Positions 1 to 5,639 of a stretch of 8,523 bases of DNA are shown here, piece after piece. Made by a program: the position numbers and the translations under genes. The stretch's first letter is position 1. Each line of letters starts with the position of its first letter. This DNA is from PALSA-607 sp036510735 (GTDB taxonomy: Bacteria; Actinomycetota; Actinomycetes; Acidothermales; Acidothermaceae). The stretch spans positions 1-8,523 of the forward strand of contig DATCDK010000236.1 in assembly GCA_036510735.1 (NCBI GenBank). The letters are read 5' to 3'. Below the pieces are notes generated by a model, which was given only the letters and a program-made list of their open reading frames with translations, had not been told where the DNA came from and did no database searches.

Positions 1-77
1 AACGCATCCAACCCAGCCGAGATCATCGCAACCGCCGCAACGGCTGGATGCTGATAATCGGTAGGGACCGCGCTCAT
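1..77 (-). CDS. Start of a gene that runs off the left edge (unknown; possibly DUF222/13E12-like)
   Basis: An ATG on the minus strand at 77-75 opens a frame that stays open to the window edge. It reads MSAVPTDYQHPAVAAVAMIS followed by AGLDA, an ordinary-looking protein N-terminus. No Shine-Dalgarno site precedes the ATG. A TACGTT box ends six bases upstream of it, which would suit a leaderless transcript, common in actinobacteria. The HPAVxAV...LDA pattern reminds me of the start of actinobacterial 13E12/DUF222 HNH-endonuclease proteins, but 25 residues are too few to assign a family. The plus strand here also has a short open frame from the edge ending in TGA-TAA at 52-57, which I consider less protein-like. 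Confidence 0.35.
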   Translation of the reverse strand, partial: MSAVPTDYQHPAVAAVAMISAGLDA

Positions 78-134
78 GAATACAACGTAGCGACAGCCAC
101 CGACAAAACTACGAGCCCAGAAGTGCCTGTGAAT

Positions 135-185
135 AAAAAGAAAAACCGGCTTTGGATGTATCACAGCGCAGGGCCTGCGCTCCAA
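135..185 (-). terminator. Possible terminator-like hairpin plus T-rich tract
   Basis: Read on the minus strand, a near-perfect inverted repeat (GCGCAGG, one base, CCTGCGC; 166-180) can be extended by TTGGA/TCCAA (152-156 with 181-185) across a 9-nt bulge. It is followed about 20 nt later by the T-rich run GGTTTTTCTTTTTATTC (131-147). It lies between the end of the minus-strand HIT unit and the next minus-strand gene, where a terminator is expected. The gap between hairpin and T-run is longer than in a standard intrinsic terminator, so the call is weak. Confidence 0.25.
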
Positions 186-234
186 GTTTCAACTGCGTTG
201 TGTACCGAGACGCGTTGCGCACCGGAATGCTCTG

Positions 235-531
235 TTACGCCGGTGGAAGGCCGAGATCGGCTCGAACGGTCGCATGCGCTGCGTCCCGATTGACGTTCGA
301 GGTCGTGAGATCATTCGCACTGACTTCGCTCGAAACGAGTTGGTCATAGCTGATCATCGTCTGGAGATCGGTTTCAGTTCGACCGGACGTCGGCCACTTG
401 GCCACCACGGCGTCGAAAGTCCGTAGCGATGCGGCGAACGGTGGCGCGATAGACGCCCTGGCGGGCGTTCCCTTTGATGCCTCGCATTCGTCTCGAAGTG
501 CAGTCCCAACCCCAACCCCAACCCCGCGCAT
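235..531 (-). CDS. Doubtful 98-aa hypothetical frame directly after the HIT gene
   Basis: An ATG at 531-529 lies four bases after the TAA of the HIT gene, in the position of a translationally coupled downstream gene. The frame runs to a TAA at 235-237. It begins MRGVGVGVGTALRDECEA, where the GV repeat is only the translation of a GGGGTT repeat, and ends RADLGLPPA. The C-terminal half is acidic and Ser/Thr-rich with codon use that is only moderately GC-rich at third positions. I recognise no domain and there is no Shine-Dalgarno site apart from the coupling position. It could be a small real gene, a degraded remnant, or chance. Confidence 0.2.
   Translation of the reverse strand: MRGVGVGVGTALRDECEASKGTPARASIAPPFAASLRTFDAVVAKWPTSGRTETDLQTMISYDQLVSSEVSANDLTTSNVNRDAAHATVRADLGLPPA
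505..525 (-). repeat. G-quadruplex-forming repeat (GGGGTT)3GGG
   Basis: The plus strand carries CCC-AA-CCCC-AA-CCCC-AA-CCCC, so the minus strand (the transcript strand of the HIT gene) has four G-runs separated by TT. This is a canonical intramolecular quadruplex motif, identical in unit to the Tetrahymena-type telomere repeat. It begins about 10 nt after the HIT stop codon. A role in mRNA 3'-end stability or in transcription pausing is inference. Confidence 0.7.
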
Positions 532-535
532 GCGC

Positions 536-949
536 TTAGCCCCCAGTGACGAGGGCGTGCGTTTGCTCGACGTGATCGGCGGCTTCCGCATCGCGATCCC
601 AGCGCAACGGTGATCGGTCGCCCTCATGGCGAGGCACCAGGTGAACGTGCAGGTGGAAGACGACCTGCCCCGCTGCTGCCCGGTTAGCCTGAAGCAGGTT
701 GATCCCGTCCGCGTTGAAGACTTCCATGAGCCTTCGGCTCACGTGGTGAATAGCTGGGCCGATGTCGATCAACGCCTGCCCCCCGCCGTCCGACATGATG
801 TCCGGCACATGCGTGCGAGGGATCACCAACGTGTGGCCCTGCCGCAATGGCGCCAGATCCAGAAAGGCGACTGCGGTGTCGTCTTCGTAAACCAGATATG
901 CAGCCGCCGTGCCAGCCGCGATCTTGCAAAAGATGCATGAGGGGTCCAT
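536..949 (-). CDS. HIT-family (histidine triad) nucleotide-binding hydrolase
   Basis: This 137-aa protein has the features of bacterial HIT proteins, which hydrolyse or transfer nucleoside phosphoramidates and related dinucleotides in the cytosol. It starts MDPSCIFCKI with the usual CxxC pair (C5, C8) of the HINT-like zinc-binding N-terminus. YEDDTAVAFLDLAP and QGHTLVIPRTH (residues 21-47) form the standard core. The triad HxHxH is at residues 99-103 (FHLHVHLVPR), the middle His101 being the expected nucleophile, preceded by the conserved N...AGQVV segment. Length is typical. The ATG at 949 is supported by the CIFC position, but no strong Shine-Dalgarno site is visible. It is the last clear gene of a minus-strand unit, 26 nt downstream of the DUF2237 gene, so co-transcription is likely. 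The exact substrate cannot be told from sequence. Confidence 0.93.
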   Translation of the reverse strand: MDPSCIFCKIAAGTAAAYLVYEDDTAVAFLDLAPLRQGHTLVIPRTHVPDIMSDGGGQALIDIGPAIHHVSRRLMEVFNADGINLLQANRAAAGQVVFHLHVHLVPRHEGDRSPLRWDRDAEAADHVEQTHALVTGG

Positions 950-975
950 GGCGCTATTGTGGCGCGCCGCCTGGG

Positions 976-1368
976 TCAGGCCAAAGAGCTGGGATCGCTC
1001 GGGACGTCGACCGCATGTTCGCGCAGTGCCTCGAGCGGAATGACGTCAAGGGCTCGCACATGTGTAGCGGCGAGCACAACGGGTGCCGCGACGCCGGCCT
1101 CGTATGACTCGAACCATCGCACGGCGACGACGCACCAGCGGTCGCCGGGCTCCAGCCCAGGGAACTGGTACGCAGGCAGAGGAGTGATCAGGTCGTTGCC
1201 GATGGCCCGCTGATGCTCGAGGAAAGGCGCCGTCATGACGGCGCAGACCGTGTGGCTACCGAGATCCTCGGAACCGGTCGCGCAAAGGCTGTCACGGAAG
1301 AAACCCGTGACAGGGTCGTTGCCGCACGGCTCGAGTTCGCCGCCGAGCACGTTGAGATTGGGGAACAT
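976..1368 (-). CDS. DUF2237 family protein
   Basis: This 130-aa protein matches the DUF2237 family along its whole length. Visible family blocks are NVLGGELEPC (6-15), DPVTGFFRD (18-26), TGSEDLGSHTVCAVMT (31-46), GNDLITP (57-63), FPGLEPGDRWC (69-79), RWFESYEAGVAAPVVLAATH (84-103) and a closing LREHAV. Conserved Cys15, Cys29, Cys42 and Cys79 could bind metal or form a reactive site; this is inference, as the family has no established biochemical function that I know of. It is widespread in bacteria and is cytosolic, with no signal or membrane segment. The ATG at 1368 is 21 nt after the stop of the 42-aa gene and 26 nt precede the HIT start, so the three probably form one transcript. A GGAG lies about 15 nt upstream of the ATG, rather far for a ribosome site. 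Confidence 0.93.
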   Translation of the reverse strand: MFPNLNVLGGELEPCGNDPVTGFFRDSLCATGSEDLGSHTVCAVMTAPFLEHQRAIGNDLITPLPAYQFPGLEPGDRWCVVAVRWFESYEAGVAAPVVLAATHVRALDVIPLEALREHAVDVPSDPSSLA

Positions 1369-1389
1369 GACGCGCGCGTGCCGCTCCGG

Positions 1390-1518
1390 CTACTTCGCTG
1401 GACGGTCCTTGGACTGGGTCTGCGCCGATACGACTCCGCTGCCCGCAGGCACGCCCTTGACCTTGGCGTCCTTCTTCGGCTTGCGGATCTCGCGGCCGCC
1501 CTTTTCCTTGCTGCCCAT
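1390..1518 (-). CDS. Small basic 42-aa protein (MGSKEKGGRE type)
   Basis: A 42-codon frame reads MGSKEKGGREIRKPKKDAKV then a Gly/Ser/Gln-rich tail ending KDRPAK. It is well supported as a gene: AGGGAG sits six bases before the ATG, the frame fills the gap between the divergent promoter region and the DUF2237 gene, and its stop is 21 nt before the next start. It is strongly basic (11 Lys/Arg in the first 21 residues) and probably disordered. I recall similar short MG[SK]xEKGGRExxKPK proteins as hypotheticals in actinobacterial genomes, but cannot confirm this here. The function is unknown; a nucleic-acid or ribosome association would be a guess from charge alone. It is the first gene of the unit leading to DUF2237 and HIT. 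Confidence 0.75.
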   Translation of the reverse strand: MGSKEKGGREIRKPKKDAKVKGVPAGSGVVSAQTQSKDRPAK

Positions 1519-1620
1519 AACGGACTCCCTTGGTTCGTCGCGGTCGGTGGTCCGCCGGGGTTGGGTGCGCCTCGGCTCGGTCGTCCTACGCTATCGACAT
1601 TACTTCGAGTAGGGAGCCCC
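1519..1620. promoter_or_regulatory. Divergent intergenic region with a possible symmetric -10 element
   Basis: These 102 bases separate divergently read genes, so they must hold promoters for both. The near-palindrome TACGCTA (1587-1593) provides a TAnnnT -10-like box on each strand (TACGCT on plus, TAGCGT on minus). On the plus strand this would start transcription near 1599 and give a leader of about 22 nt carrying AGGGAG. No convincing -35 is seen for either direction, so the promoter positions are tentative. Confidence 0.25.
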
Positions 1621-2466
1621 ATGCCACGTGTCGTTGTCACCGGCGGAAGCGGGAAGCTGGGTCAGGCGTGTGTTGCCGACCTGGTGGAGCACGGGTGGGA
1701 CGTCGTCAATGTCGACCGGGTACCGCCGCCGCGCCCTGTCTCGCCGTTCCTGCGGGTCGACCTGACCGACTTCGGACAGGTTGTCGAGGCGCTTTCGGTC
1801 AACGACGGCTATCGGGGCGTCGACGCGGTCGTTCACCTTGCGGCGATTCCCGCCCCTGGCCTGACGGCGAACGCGGCCACCTTCGCGAACAACATCACGA
1901 CCACCTATAACGTGTTCGCCGCTGCCCGCCACGCCGGCATCACCAACGTCGTGTGGGCCTCGAGCGAGACAGTGCTTGGGCTGCCGTTCGACATCCCACC
2001 GCCCTACATCCCGGTCGATGAGGAATACCCCGCGCGGCCTGAGTCGACCTATTCGCTCGTGAAGCATCTCGAGGAGCAGATGGCCAGGCAGTTCTGCCGG
2101 TGGGATCCAAATCTCAAGATGATCGGCTTGCGTTTCTCCAACGTGATGGACCCGGGCGACTACGCCGCGTTCCCGAGCTACGACGCCGATCCGAATCTGC
2201 GCAAGTGGAACCTGTGGGGTTACATCGATGCTCGCGACGGCGCGCAGGCGATCCGCAAGGCACTCGCCTACGAGCCCAGGGGTTGCGATGTCTTCATCAT
2301 CGCCGCTGCAGACACGGTGATGTCGCGTTCGAACAACGAGCTCACTGCAGAGATTTTTCCGGACGTCGGGGTGCGCGCCACCGTTGGTGAGCACACGACG
2401 TTGTTGGCGATCGACAAAGCGAGGCGGGTGCTCGGATTCGAGCCGCAGTTCAGCTGGCGCGGCTAA
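1621..2466 (+). CDS. NAD-dependent epimerase/dehydratase (extended SDR family)
   Basis: This 281-aa protein is an extended short-chain dehydrogenase of the nucleotide-sugar epimerase/dehydratase type. The Rossmann fingerprint TGGSGKLG is at 7-14, an acidic Asp32 after the second strand suggests NAD rather than NADP, and HLAAIP (72-77) is the cofactor-binding loop. Catalytic residues are Ser114/Ser115 (WASSE) and Tyr144-x3-Lys148 (YSLVK). RFSNVMDP (171-178) and GYIDARDGAQA (200-210) are the usual C-terminal substrate-side blocks. Length is short of UDP-galactose 4-epimerases (about 330) and nearer to uronate dehydrogenase-like members, so the substrate may be a free sugar, sugar acid or nucleotide sugar. 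The ATG at 1621 has AGGGAG four bases upstream and lines up with the Rossmann start; the open frame back to 1213 is antisense to other genes. The stop overlaps the convergent eis-like gene. Confidence 0.9.
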   Translation: MPRVVVTGGSGKLGQACVADLVEHGWDVVNVDRVPPPRPVSPFLRVDLTDFGQVVEALSVNDGYRGVDAVVHLAAIPAPGLTANAATFANNITTTYNVFAAARHAGITNVVWASSETVLGLPFDIPPPYIPVDEEYPARPESTYSLVKHLEEQMARQFCRWDPNLKMIGLRFSNVMDPGDYAAFPSYDADPNLRKWNLWGYIDARDGAQAIRKALAYEPRGCDVFIIAAADTVMSRSNNELTAEIFPDVGVRATVGEHTTLLAIDKARRVLGFEPQFSWRG

Positions 2467-3692
2467 AACCAGGTGTTGCACCACGGAACGGTCGTCCACC
2501 GAAACATCGTGCCAGCCAAGGTGATCGCGCCGGCGCGATGCTCGACGACCAGACCTGCAGCCGCCATCGTCTGGAGCGAGTTCCCGCCGAGATAGACGGC
2601 CCCAAGTGTTCTGACATCAAGCTCGATGTCGGGCGCATTCGTCGTCCGCGTGCAGCTGACGGCGTCCGGCCCTGCCTCCAGCAGGTAGCGACCGGCGGCA
2701 TAGTTCATCGCGTCGCGGACCTCGATGACCACGGAACCCGTCGTCAGATAGCGCCGCGCCGAGAGCGTCGTCTCGACATCGAGGATGCGTAGCCAGATGT
2801 TGTCGAATCGTTTGGTCTGCACCACCGCGCGGGCATCGGCCAGCATCCAGGGCAGCACTTCGTCGACGCTGCGATTCTCTGCGGTCAGCGACGCGATGTT
2901 GTCGAGGTCGCAGCACAGCTTCCACAACGCGGCGTACGCAACGGTGTTCGTCGACACGAGATCATCGATCACGGCGACGCTGAACGGGCGCATGCCTTCC
3001 CATTTTTCATCCACGTGATAGCGCACCAGGCCGTCGATGTCGGCGCCCGGCGCGGGTCGATGGACCACGACCCAGCCGACCCAGTGCGGCCAACCCGGCA
3101 CTGTGGGTTTGCCAAACTCGCGATGAAAGTCGACGCTGTCGCGGGTGATCGCACCAGGTTGTGCGCGCCGGAACCGGTCGAACAGCGCAGGCACGAGTGC
3201 CTGGCCGGTGGCCTTGTCGACGTACTCCAGCACGCCCTCGCGACCAAGAGCGCCGAAGTCGGCGACGCCCGTGTCGATGGAGTACTCCGCGAGGCTGGTC
3301 GCTGGCCCGTAGCCGTAGCGACCGTAGATGGGCCAGCGGGCGGCGATCAGGATGCTGATGGGCTCACCACGCTCGACGGCCGCGTGCAGCGACGCGCCCA
3401 TCAGGGAGGTGAGCGCGCCGCGACGGCGATGTGTCGGCATCGTGGTTACACCCGTCACGGCATCCGCGGGTAAAAAGCCGCCGCCGGGCACGGTCAGCTC
3501 GGTGCCGTAGCTGCGCAGGGTCGCGATGATGCGATCACTGTCGTACGCCGCCCAGGTGCGGGCGAGATCGAGATGGGGACGACGGAAGTCGGCGATCGCC
3601 TGGGGATCGGCGGTCCCGTAAAACGCGCTCGCCAAGGTCGTGTACCACTCGGGGAGTTCGGACCCCTGGACTGTCCTGACGTCAAAGACCAC
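2463..3692 (-). CDS. eis: Eis-like GNAT family N-acetyltransferase
   Basis: This 409-aa protein resembles Eis, the acetyltransferase of mycobacteria (Mtb protein 402 aa) that acetylates amines on aminoglycosides and proteins. The first GNAT domain holds the acetyl-CoA loop (MPTHRRRGALTSLM, 85-98). The segment PIYGRYGYGPAT (121-132) contains the conserved Tyr used as general acid (Tyr126 of Mtb Eis). A second GNAT-like domain follows (about 150-290), then the SCP2-like C-terminal domain (about 300-409). The chain ends WCNTWF, giving the free C-terminal Phe carboxylate that Eis enzymes use in catalysis. The start is GTG (3692) with only a weak AGTAGGG upstream. Two palindromes lie just ahead of the start codon. 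Members outside mycobacteria have varied substrates, so aminoglycoside resistance should not be assumed. The gene is convergent with the SDR gene and overlaps its end by 4 nt. Confidence 0.9.
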   Translation of the reverse strand: MVFDVRTVQGSELPEWYTTLASAFYGTADPQAIADFRRPHLDLARTWAAYDSDRIIATLRSYGTELTVPGGGFLPADAVTGVTTMPTHRRRGALTSLMGASLHAAVERGEPISILIAARWPIYGRYGYGPATSLAEYSIDTGVADFGALGREGVLEYVDKATGQALVPALFDRFRRAQPGAITRDSVDFHREFGKPTVPGWPHWVGWVVVHRPAPGADIDGLVRYHVDEKWEGMRPFSVAVIDDLVSTNTVAYAALWKLCCDLDNIASLTAENRSVDEVLPWMLADARAVVQTKRFDNIWLRILDVETTLSARRYLTTGSVVIEVRDAMNYAAGRYLLEAGPDAVSCTRTTNAPDIELDVRTLGAVYLGGNSLQTMAAAGLVVEHRAGAITLAGTMFRWTTVPWCNTWF

Positions 3693-3722
3693 GTCCGGAC
3701 CCTACTGGCAGTCCGGCCGGAC
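3693..3722. promoter_or_regulatory. Paired palindromes directly upstream of the eis-like gene
   Basis: GTCCGGAC (3693-3700) abuts the GTG start codon and GTCCGGCCGGAC (3711-3722) lies ten bases further upstream. Both are perfect palindromes sharing the half-site GTCCGG. Their centres are 20 bp apart, close to two helical turns, as expected for a dimeric repressor binding two sites on one face of DNA. They would also be able to form small hairpins in the leader RNA over the ribosome site. Which, if either, is true cannot be told. Confidence 0.4.
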
Positions 3723-3774
3723 GGCTCGGAATATCGGGATGCGCCTGGGCTGGGCAGGGGTGTCTGAATCTTCT

Positions 3775-3800
3775 CAGGGCAACCCTGGTTCGTCCCTGGT
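3775..3800. repeat. Short CCCTGGT direct repeats with an inverted copy
   Basis: CCCTGGT occurs at 3783-3789 and again at 3794-3800, an 11-bp (one helical turn) period. An inverted CAGGG at 3775-3779 forms a 5-bp hairpin with the first copy across CAA. The cluster lies 40-65 bases upstream of the membrane-protein start, in the divergent intergenic region, so it might be an operator. Short GC-rich repeats also arise by chance at this base composition. Confidence 0.25.
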
Positions 3801-3839
3801 GTCAGGCCGCGCAGAACGGGAACGACGCCGGGGGATGGC

Positions 3840-5582
3840 ATGCTTGGAGGCATGGAGGTGGCCGGTCTGCCCACGAACACCGCCAAAGACAGCACCGCCG
3901 GTCGCAACCCCGCCGAGGGCGCGGCCAGCGGCGGCCTCCGGGTGATCACGCTCGAGCCGCCTGTGCCCGAGATCATCGAGCTCCCTAGGACGAGTCGCAC
4001 CGTCTGGTGGCTGGGCCGGCACGCCGCCCTCGTGACCGCGGTCCTTTGTTCCGTGGTCGCCGTCGTGGGCTTTCGCGGTGGCGACTACCCGGCGCAGGAC
4101 TACCGGGCCTTCATGTTCGGCGCGCACGGCTTCTTGATCTGGGACGTCAACTGGTACGGCGGTCACGCGCTGCTCGGCTACAGCGTGTTGTTCCCGGCGG
4201 TCGGCTGGGCGCTGGGCACCGTGCCGGCGACAGCGATCGCGTGTACTGCGTCGACCGCGCTGTTCGGCCGCCTCATCGGGCGGGCCGACAACTGGCCCGC
4301 CGTGGTCGCGAGGTTGTGGTTCGCTGTGTTCGTTGTCGGCGACCTGATCGTCGGCCGCGCGCCCTTCGCCTGTGCAGTGACCGCAGGGCTCGCAGCGGTA
4401 CTTGCGATTCGGGCGCGGCACGGCTGGCTTGGCGCTGTGGCAGCAGTCATCGCGTCGTTGTTCAGCCCGCTGGGCGCGGCGTTCCTGCTGTTGGTCGCGG
4501 TCGCCTGGGCGCCGACTCTGGGCTGGCGTCGGGCAGCGCCGTTCGCCGGCGCATTCGTCGGCCTCGCCATCACCTTCGTCGCTGGTGACGGTGGCATCTT
4601 CCCGTTTCCGTTGAGCGGATTTATCGGCCAACTGGCGATCATCGCGATCGGTCTGAGCGTCGCGCCCCTACGCGAGCAGATCGTGCGGCGGATGCTGTGG
4701 ATCTACGGCGCGACCTGCATGGTGCTGTTCTTTGTGCCGAACCCAGTCGGCGGCAACATCGCCCGGCTCGCCGGCATCGTGATTGGTCCCGCTGCCGCGT
4801 TCGTGTTGTTGCGCGCGCATCGAAAGGTCGCGCTGTTGCTCGTCGCGGCGCCGCTGCTGATCTTTCAACTACTGCCCATCATCGGAGCGATCTCGTCAGC
4901 TGCGGACGATCCGTCGACGAAACCGCAGTACTACCAAGGAATGCTGAGTTTCCTCACCGAAAATCAGCAGCCACTCGGTCGCGTCGAGATTCCGTTCACG
5001 CGCGACCACTGGGAAGCGAAGTACGTAGCCGAGAAGGTGCCGCTCGCGCGCGGCTGGGACCGCCAGATCGACTTGTCGCGCAATGCCGTGCTGTACGCAC
5101 CGCTAACCGTGGCGTCTTACCACACGTGGTTGTTCGAAAACGCCGTGCGCTTCGTTGCGCTGCCGGACGCGCCGCTTGATCAGGGCGGCCAGGCGGAGCG
5201 CGCGCTGCTCCGGCATCCGCCGTCGTACTTACGCCCCGTGTACACCGACAATCAATGGCACATCTGGGCCGTCATCGGAGCCGCTCCACTCGCGAGCGGT
5301 GCCGCGACGATGACCACGCTCACAGCGAGCAGCTTCACGATGAACGCGCCCAAGGGTGGGGTGACCTTCGTGCGACTTCGGTGGTCGGCGTATTGGCACG
5401 TCGACAGCAACGCCCAGGCGTGTGTGGCTCCTGCAGCTGGTGGCTGGACCACGGTGATCAGCTTCGCGCCTGGTCCGGTCAAGATCAGTGCTCGAGCCCT
5501 GCCCGGCGACACCGGATGTACCGACCTGCAGCTCGCCCGCTTCGGTCTCGGTGATGCGGGCGCGCCAGAGCCCTCACCCTGA
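3840..5582 (+). CDS. Polytopic membrane protein, GT-C glycosyltransferase-like, with soluble C-terminal domain
   Basis: This 580-aa protein has a disordered N-terminus (1-55), about ten to twelve membrane segments (roughly 60-78, 108-146, 156-192, 195-248, 261-276, 285-300, 309-350) and a soluble tail of about 230 residues. The first loop carries DYPAQDY (82-88) and WDVNWYGGHALLGYSVLFP (101-119), a layout of acidic residues and Trp/Gly seen in GT-C-type and PTPS-related membrane proteins, which use polyprenyl-linked sugars. The tail contains HWEAKYVAEKVPLARGWDRQID (390-411), HTWLFENAVRFVALPDAPLD (428-447) and two cysteines (C528, C560) that could pair outside the cell. No motif proves glycosyl transfer, and a transporter label is equally possible from topology. 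The ATG at 3840 has GGGGGA just upstream; an in-frame ATG at 3852 has GGAGG only one base before it. It is read divergently from the eis-like gene. Confidence 0.85.
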   Translation: MLGGMEVAGLPTNTAKDSTAGRNPAEGAASGGLRVITLEPPVPEIIELPRTSRTVWWLGRHAALVTAVLCSVVAVVGFRGGDYPAQDYRAFMFGAHGFLIWDVNWYGGHALLGYSVLFPAVGWALGTVPATAIACTASTALFGRLIGRADNWPAVVARLWFAVFVVGDLIVGRAPFACAVTAGLAAVLAIRARHGWLGAVAAVIASLFSPLGAAFLLLVAVAWAPTLGWRRAAPFAGAFVGLAITFVAGDGGIFPFPLSGFIGQLAIIAIGLSVAPLREQIVRRMLWIYGATCMVLFFVPNPVGGNIARLAGIVIGPAAAFVLLRAHRKVALLLVAAPLLIFQLLPIIGAISSAADDPSTKPQYYQGMLSFLTENQQPLGRVEIPFTRDHWEAKYVAEKVPLARGWDRQIDLSRNAVLYAPLTVASYHTWLFENAVRFVALPDAPLDQGGQAERALLRHPPSYLRPVYTDNQWHIWAVIGAAPLASGAATMTTLTASSFTMNAPKGGVTFVRLRWSAYWHVDSNAQACVAPAAGGWTTVISFAPGPVKISARALPGDTGCTDLQLARFGLGDAGAPEPSP

Positions 5583-5587
5583 CGCCG

Positions 5588-5639
5588 CTACATTGCGGCG
5601 GCTACCGCCGCCCCTACATTGCCGCGGCTACCGCCGCCC
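5588..5639. repeat. 26-bp tandem duplication with GC hairpins at the end of convergent genes
   Basis: Two adjacent 26-bp units (5588-5613 and 5614-5639) differ at one base (G5597 versus C5623). Each unit contains GCGGCGG-CTA-CCGCCGC or a one-mismatch version, a 7-bp stem with a 3-nt loop. The right unit is the coding end of the minus-strand hydrolase and includes its stop codon; the left unit fills most of the 31-bp gap to the plus-strand membrane-protein stop. The hairpins lack a T-run, so a transcription-stopping role for both genes is inference. Confidence 0.75.

Larger units (their letters stand above)
78..535. other. Stretch without a confident gene
   Basis: Between the HIT gene end and the left-edge gene lie about 460 bases where no frame on either strand gives a recognisable protein. 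The stretch holds a G-rich quadruplex motif (505-525, minus strand), a candidate 98-codon minus frame (235-531), a GC hairpin beside an A/T-rich tract (135-185), and otherwise nothing I can identify. The A-rich run at 131-146 and the mixed base composition of 100-360 look non-coding. A tRNA-like TTCGA element near 295 has no matching stems. Confidence 0.5.

Noticed and set aside
13..47. Inverted repeat CCAGCCG / CGGCTGG with a 21-nt spacer
   Set aside because: A 7-bp arm at this GC content is expected by chance, and it falls inside the probable coding start on the minus strand.
48..293. Plus-strand 81-codon frame near the left edge
   Set aside because: No ribosome site, no motif, unlike neighbouring genes in composition, and it overlaps the more protein-like minus-strand start at 77.
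270..330. Possible tRNA T-arm (GTTCGAGG) in the gene-poor stretch
   Set aside because: The flanking bases do not make a T-stem and no acceptor or anticodon arm can be drawn.
1213..1620. Open frame extending the SDR gene 136 codons upstream
   Set aside because: It is antisense to the DUF2237 gene and the 42-aa gene, whose family motifs or ribosome site are clear, and the Rossmann fold begins right after the ATG at 1621, which has a good ribosome site.
1600..2499. 299-codon minus-strand frame across the SDR gene
   Set aside because: Its translation has no recognisable motif and lies wholly opposite a gene with complete SDR signatures.
3774..4631. 285-codon minus-strand frame rich in Arg, Glu, His and Gln
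   Set aside because: It is a mirror of the membrane-protein gene in high-GC DNA; the low-complexity composition and lack of any motif mark it as a shadow.
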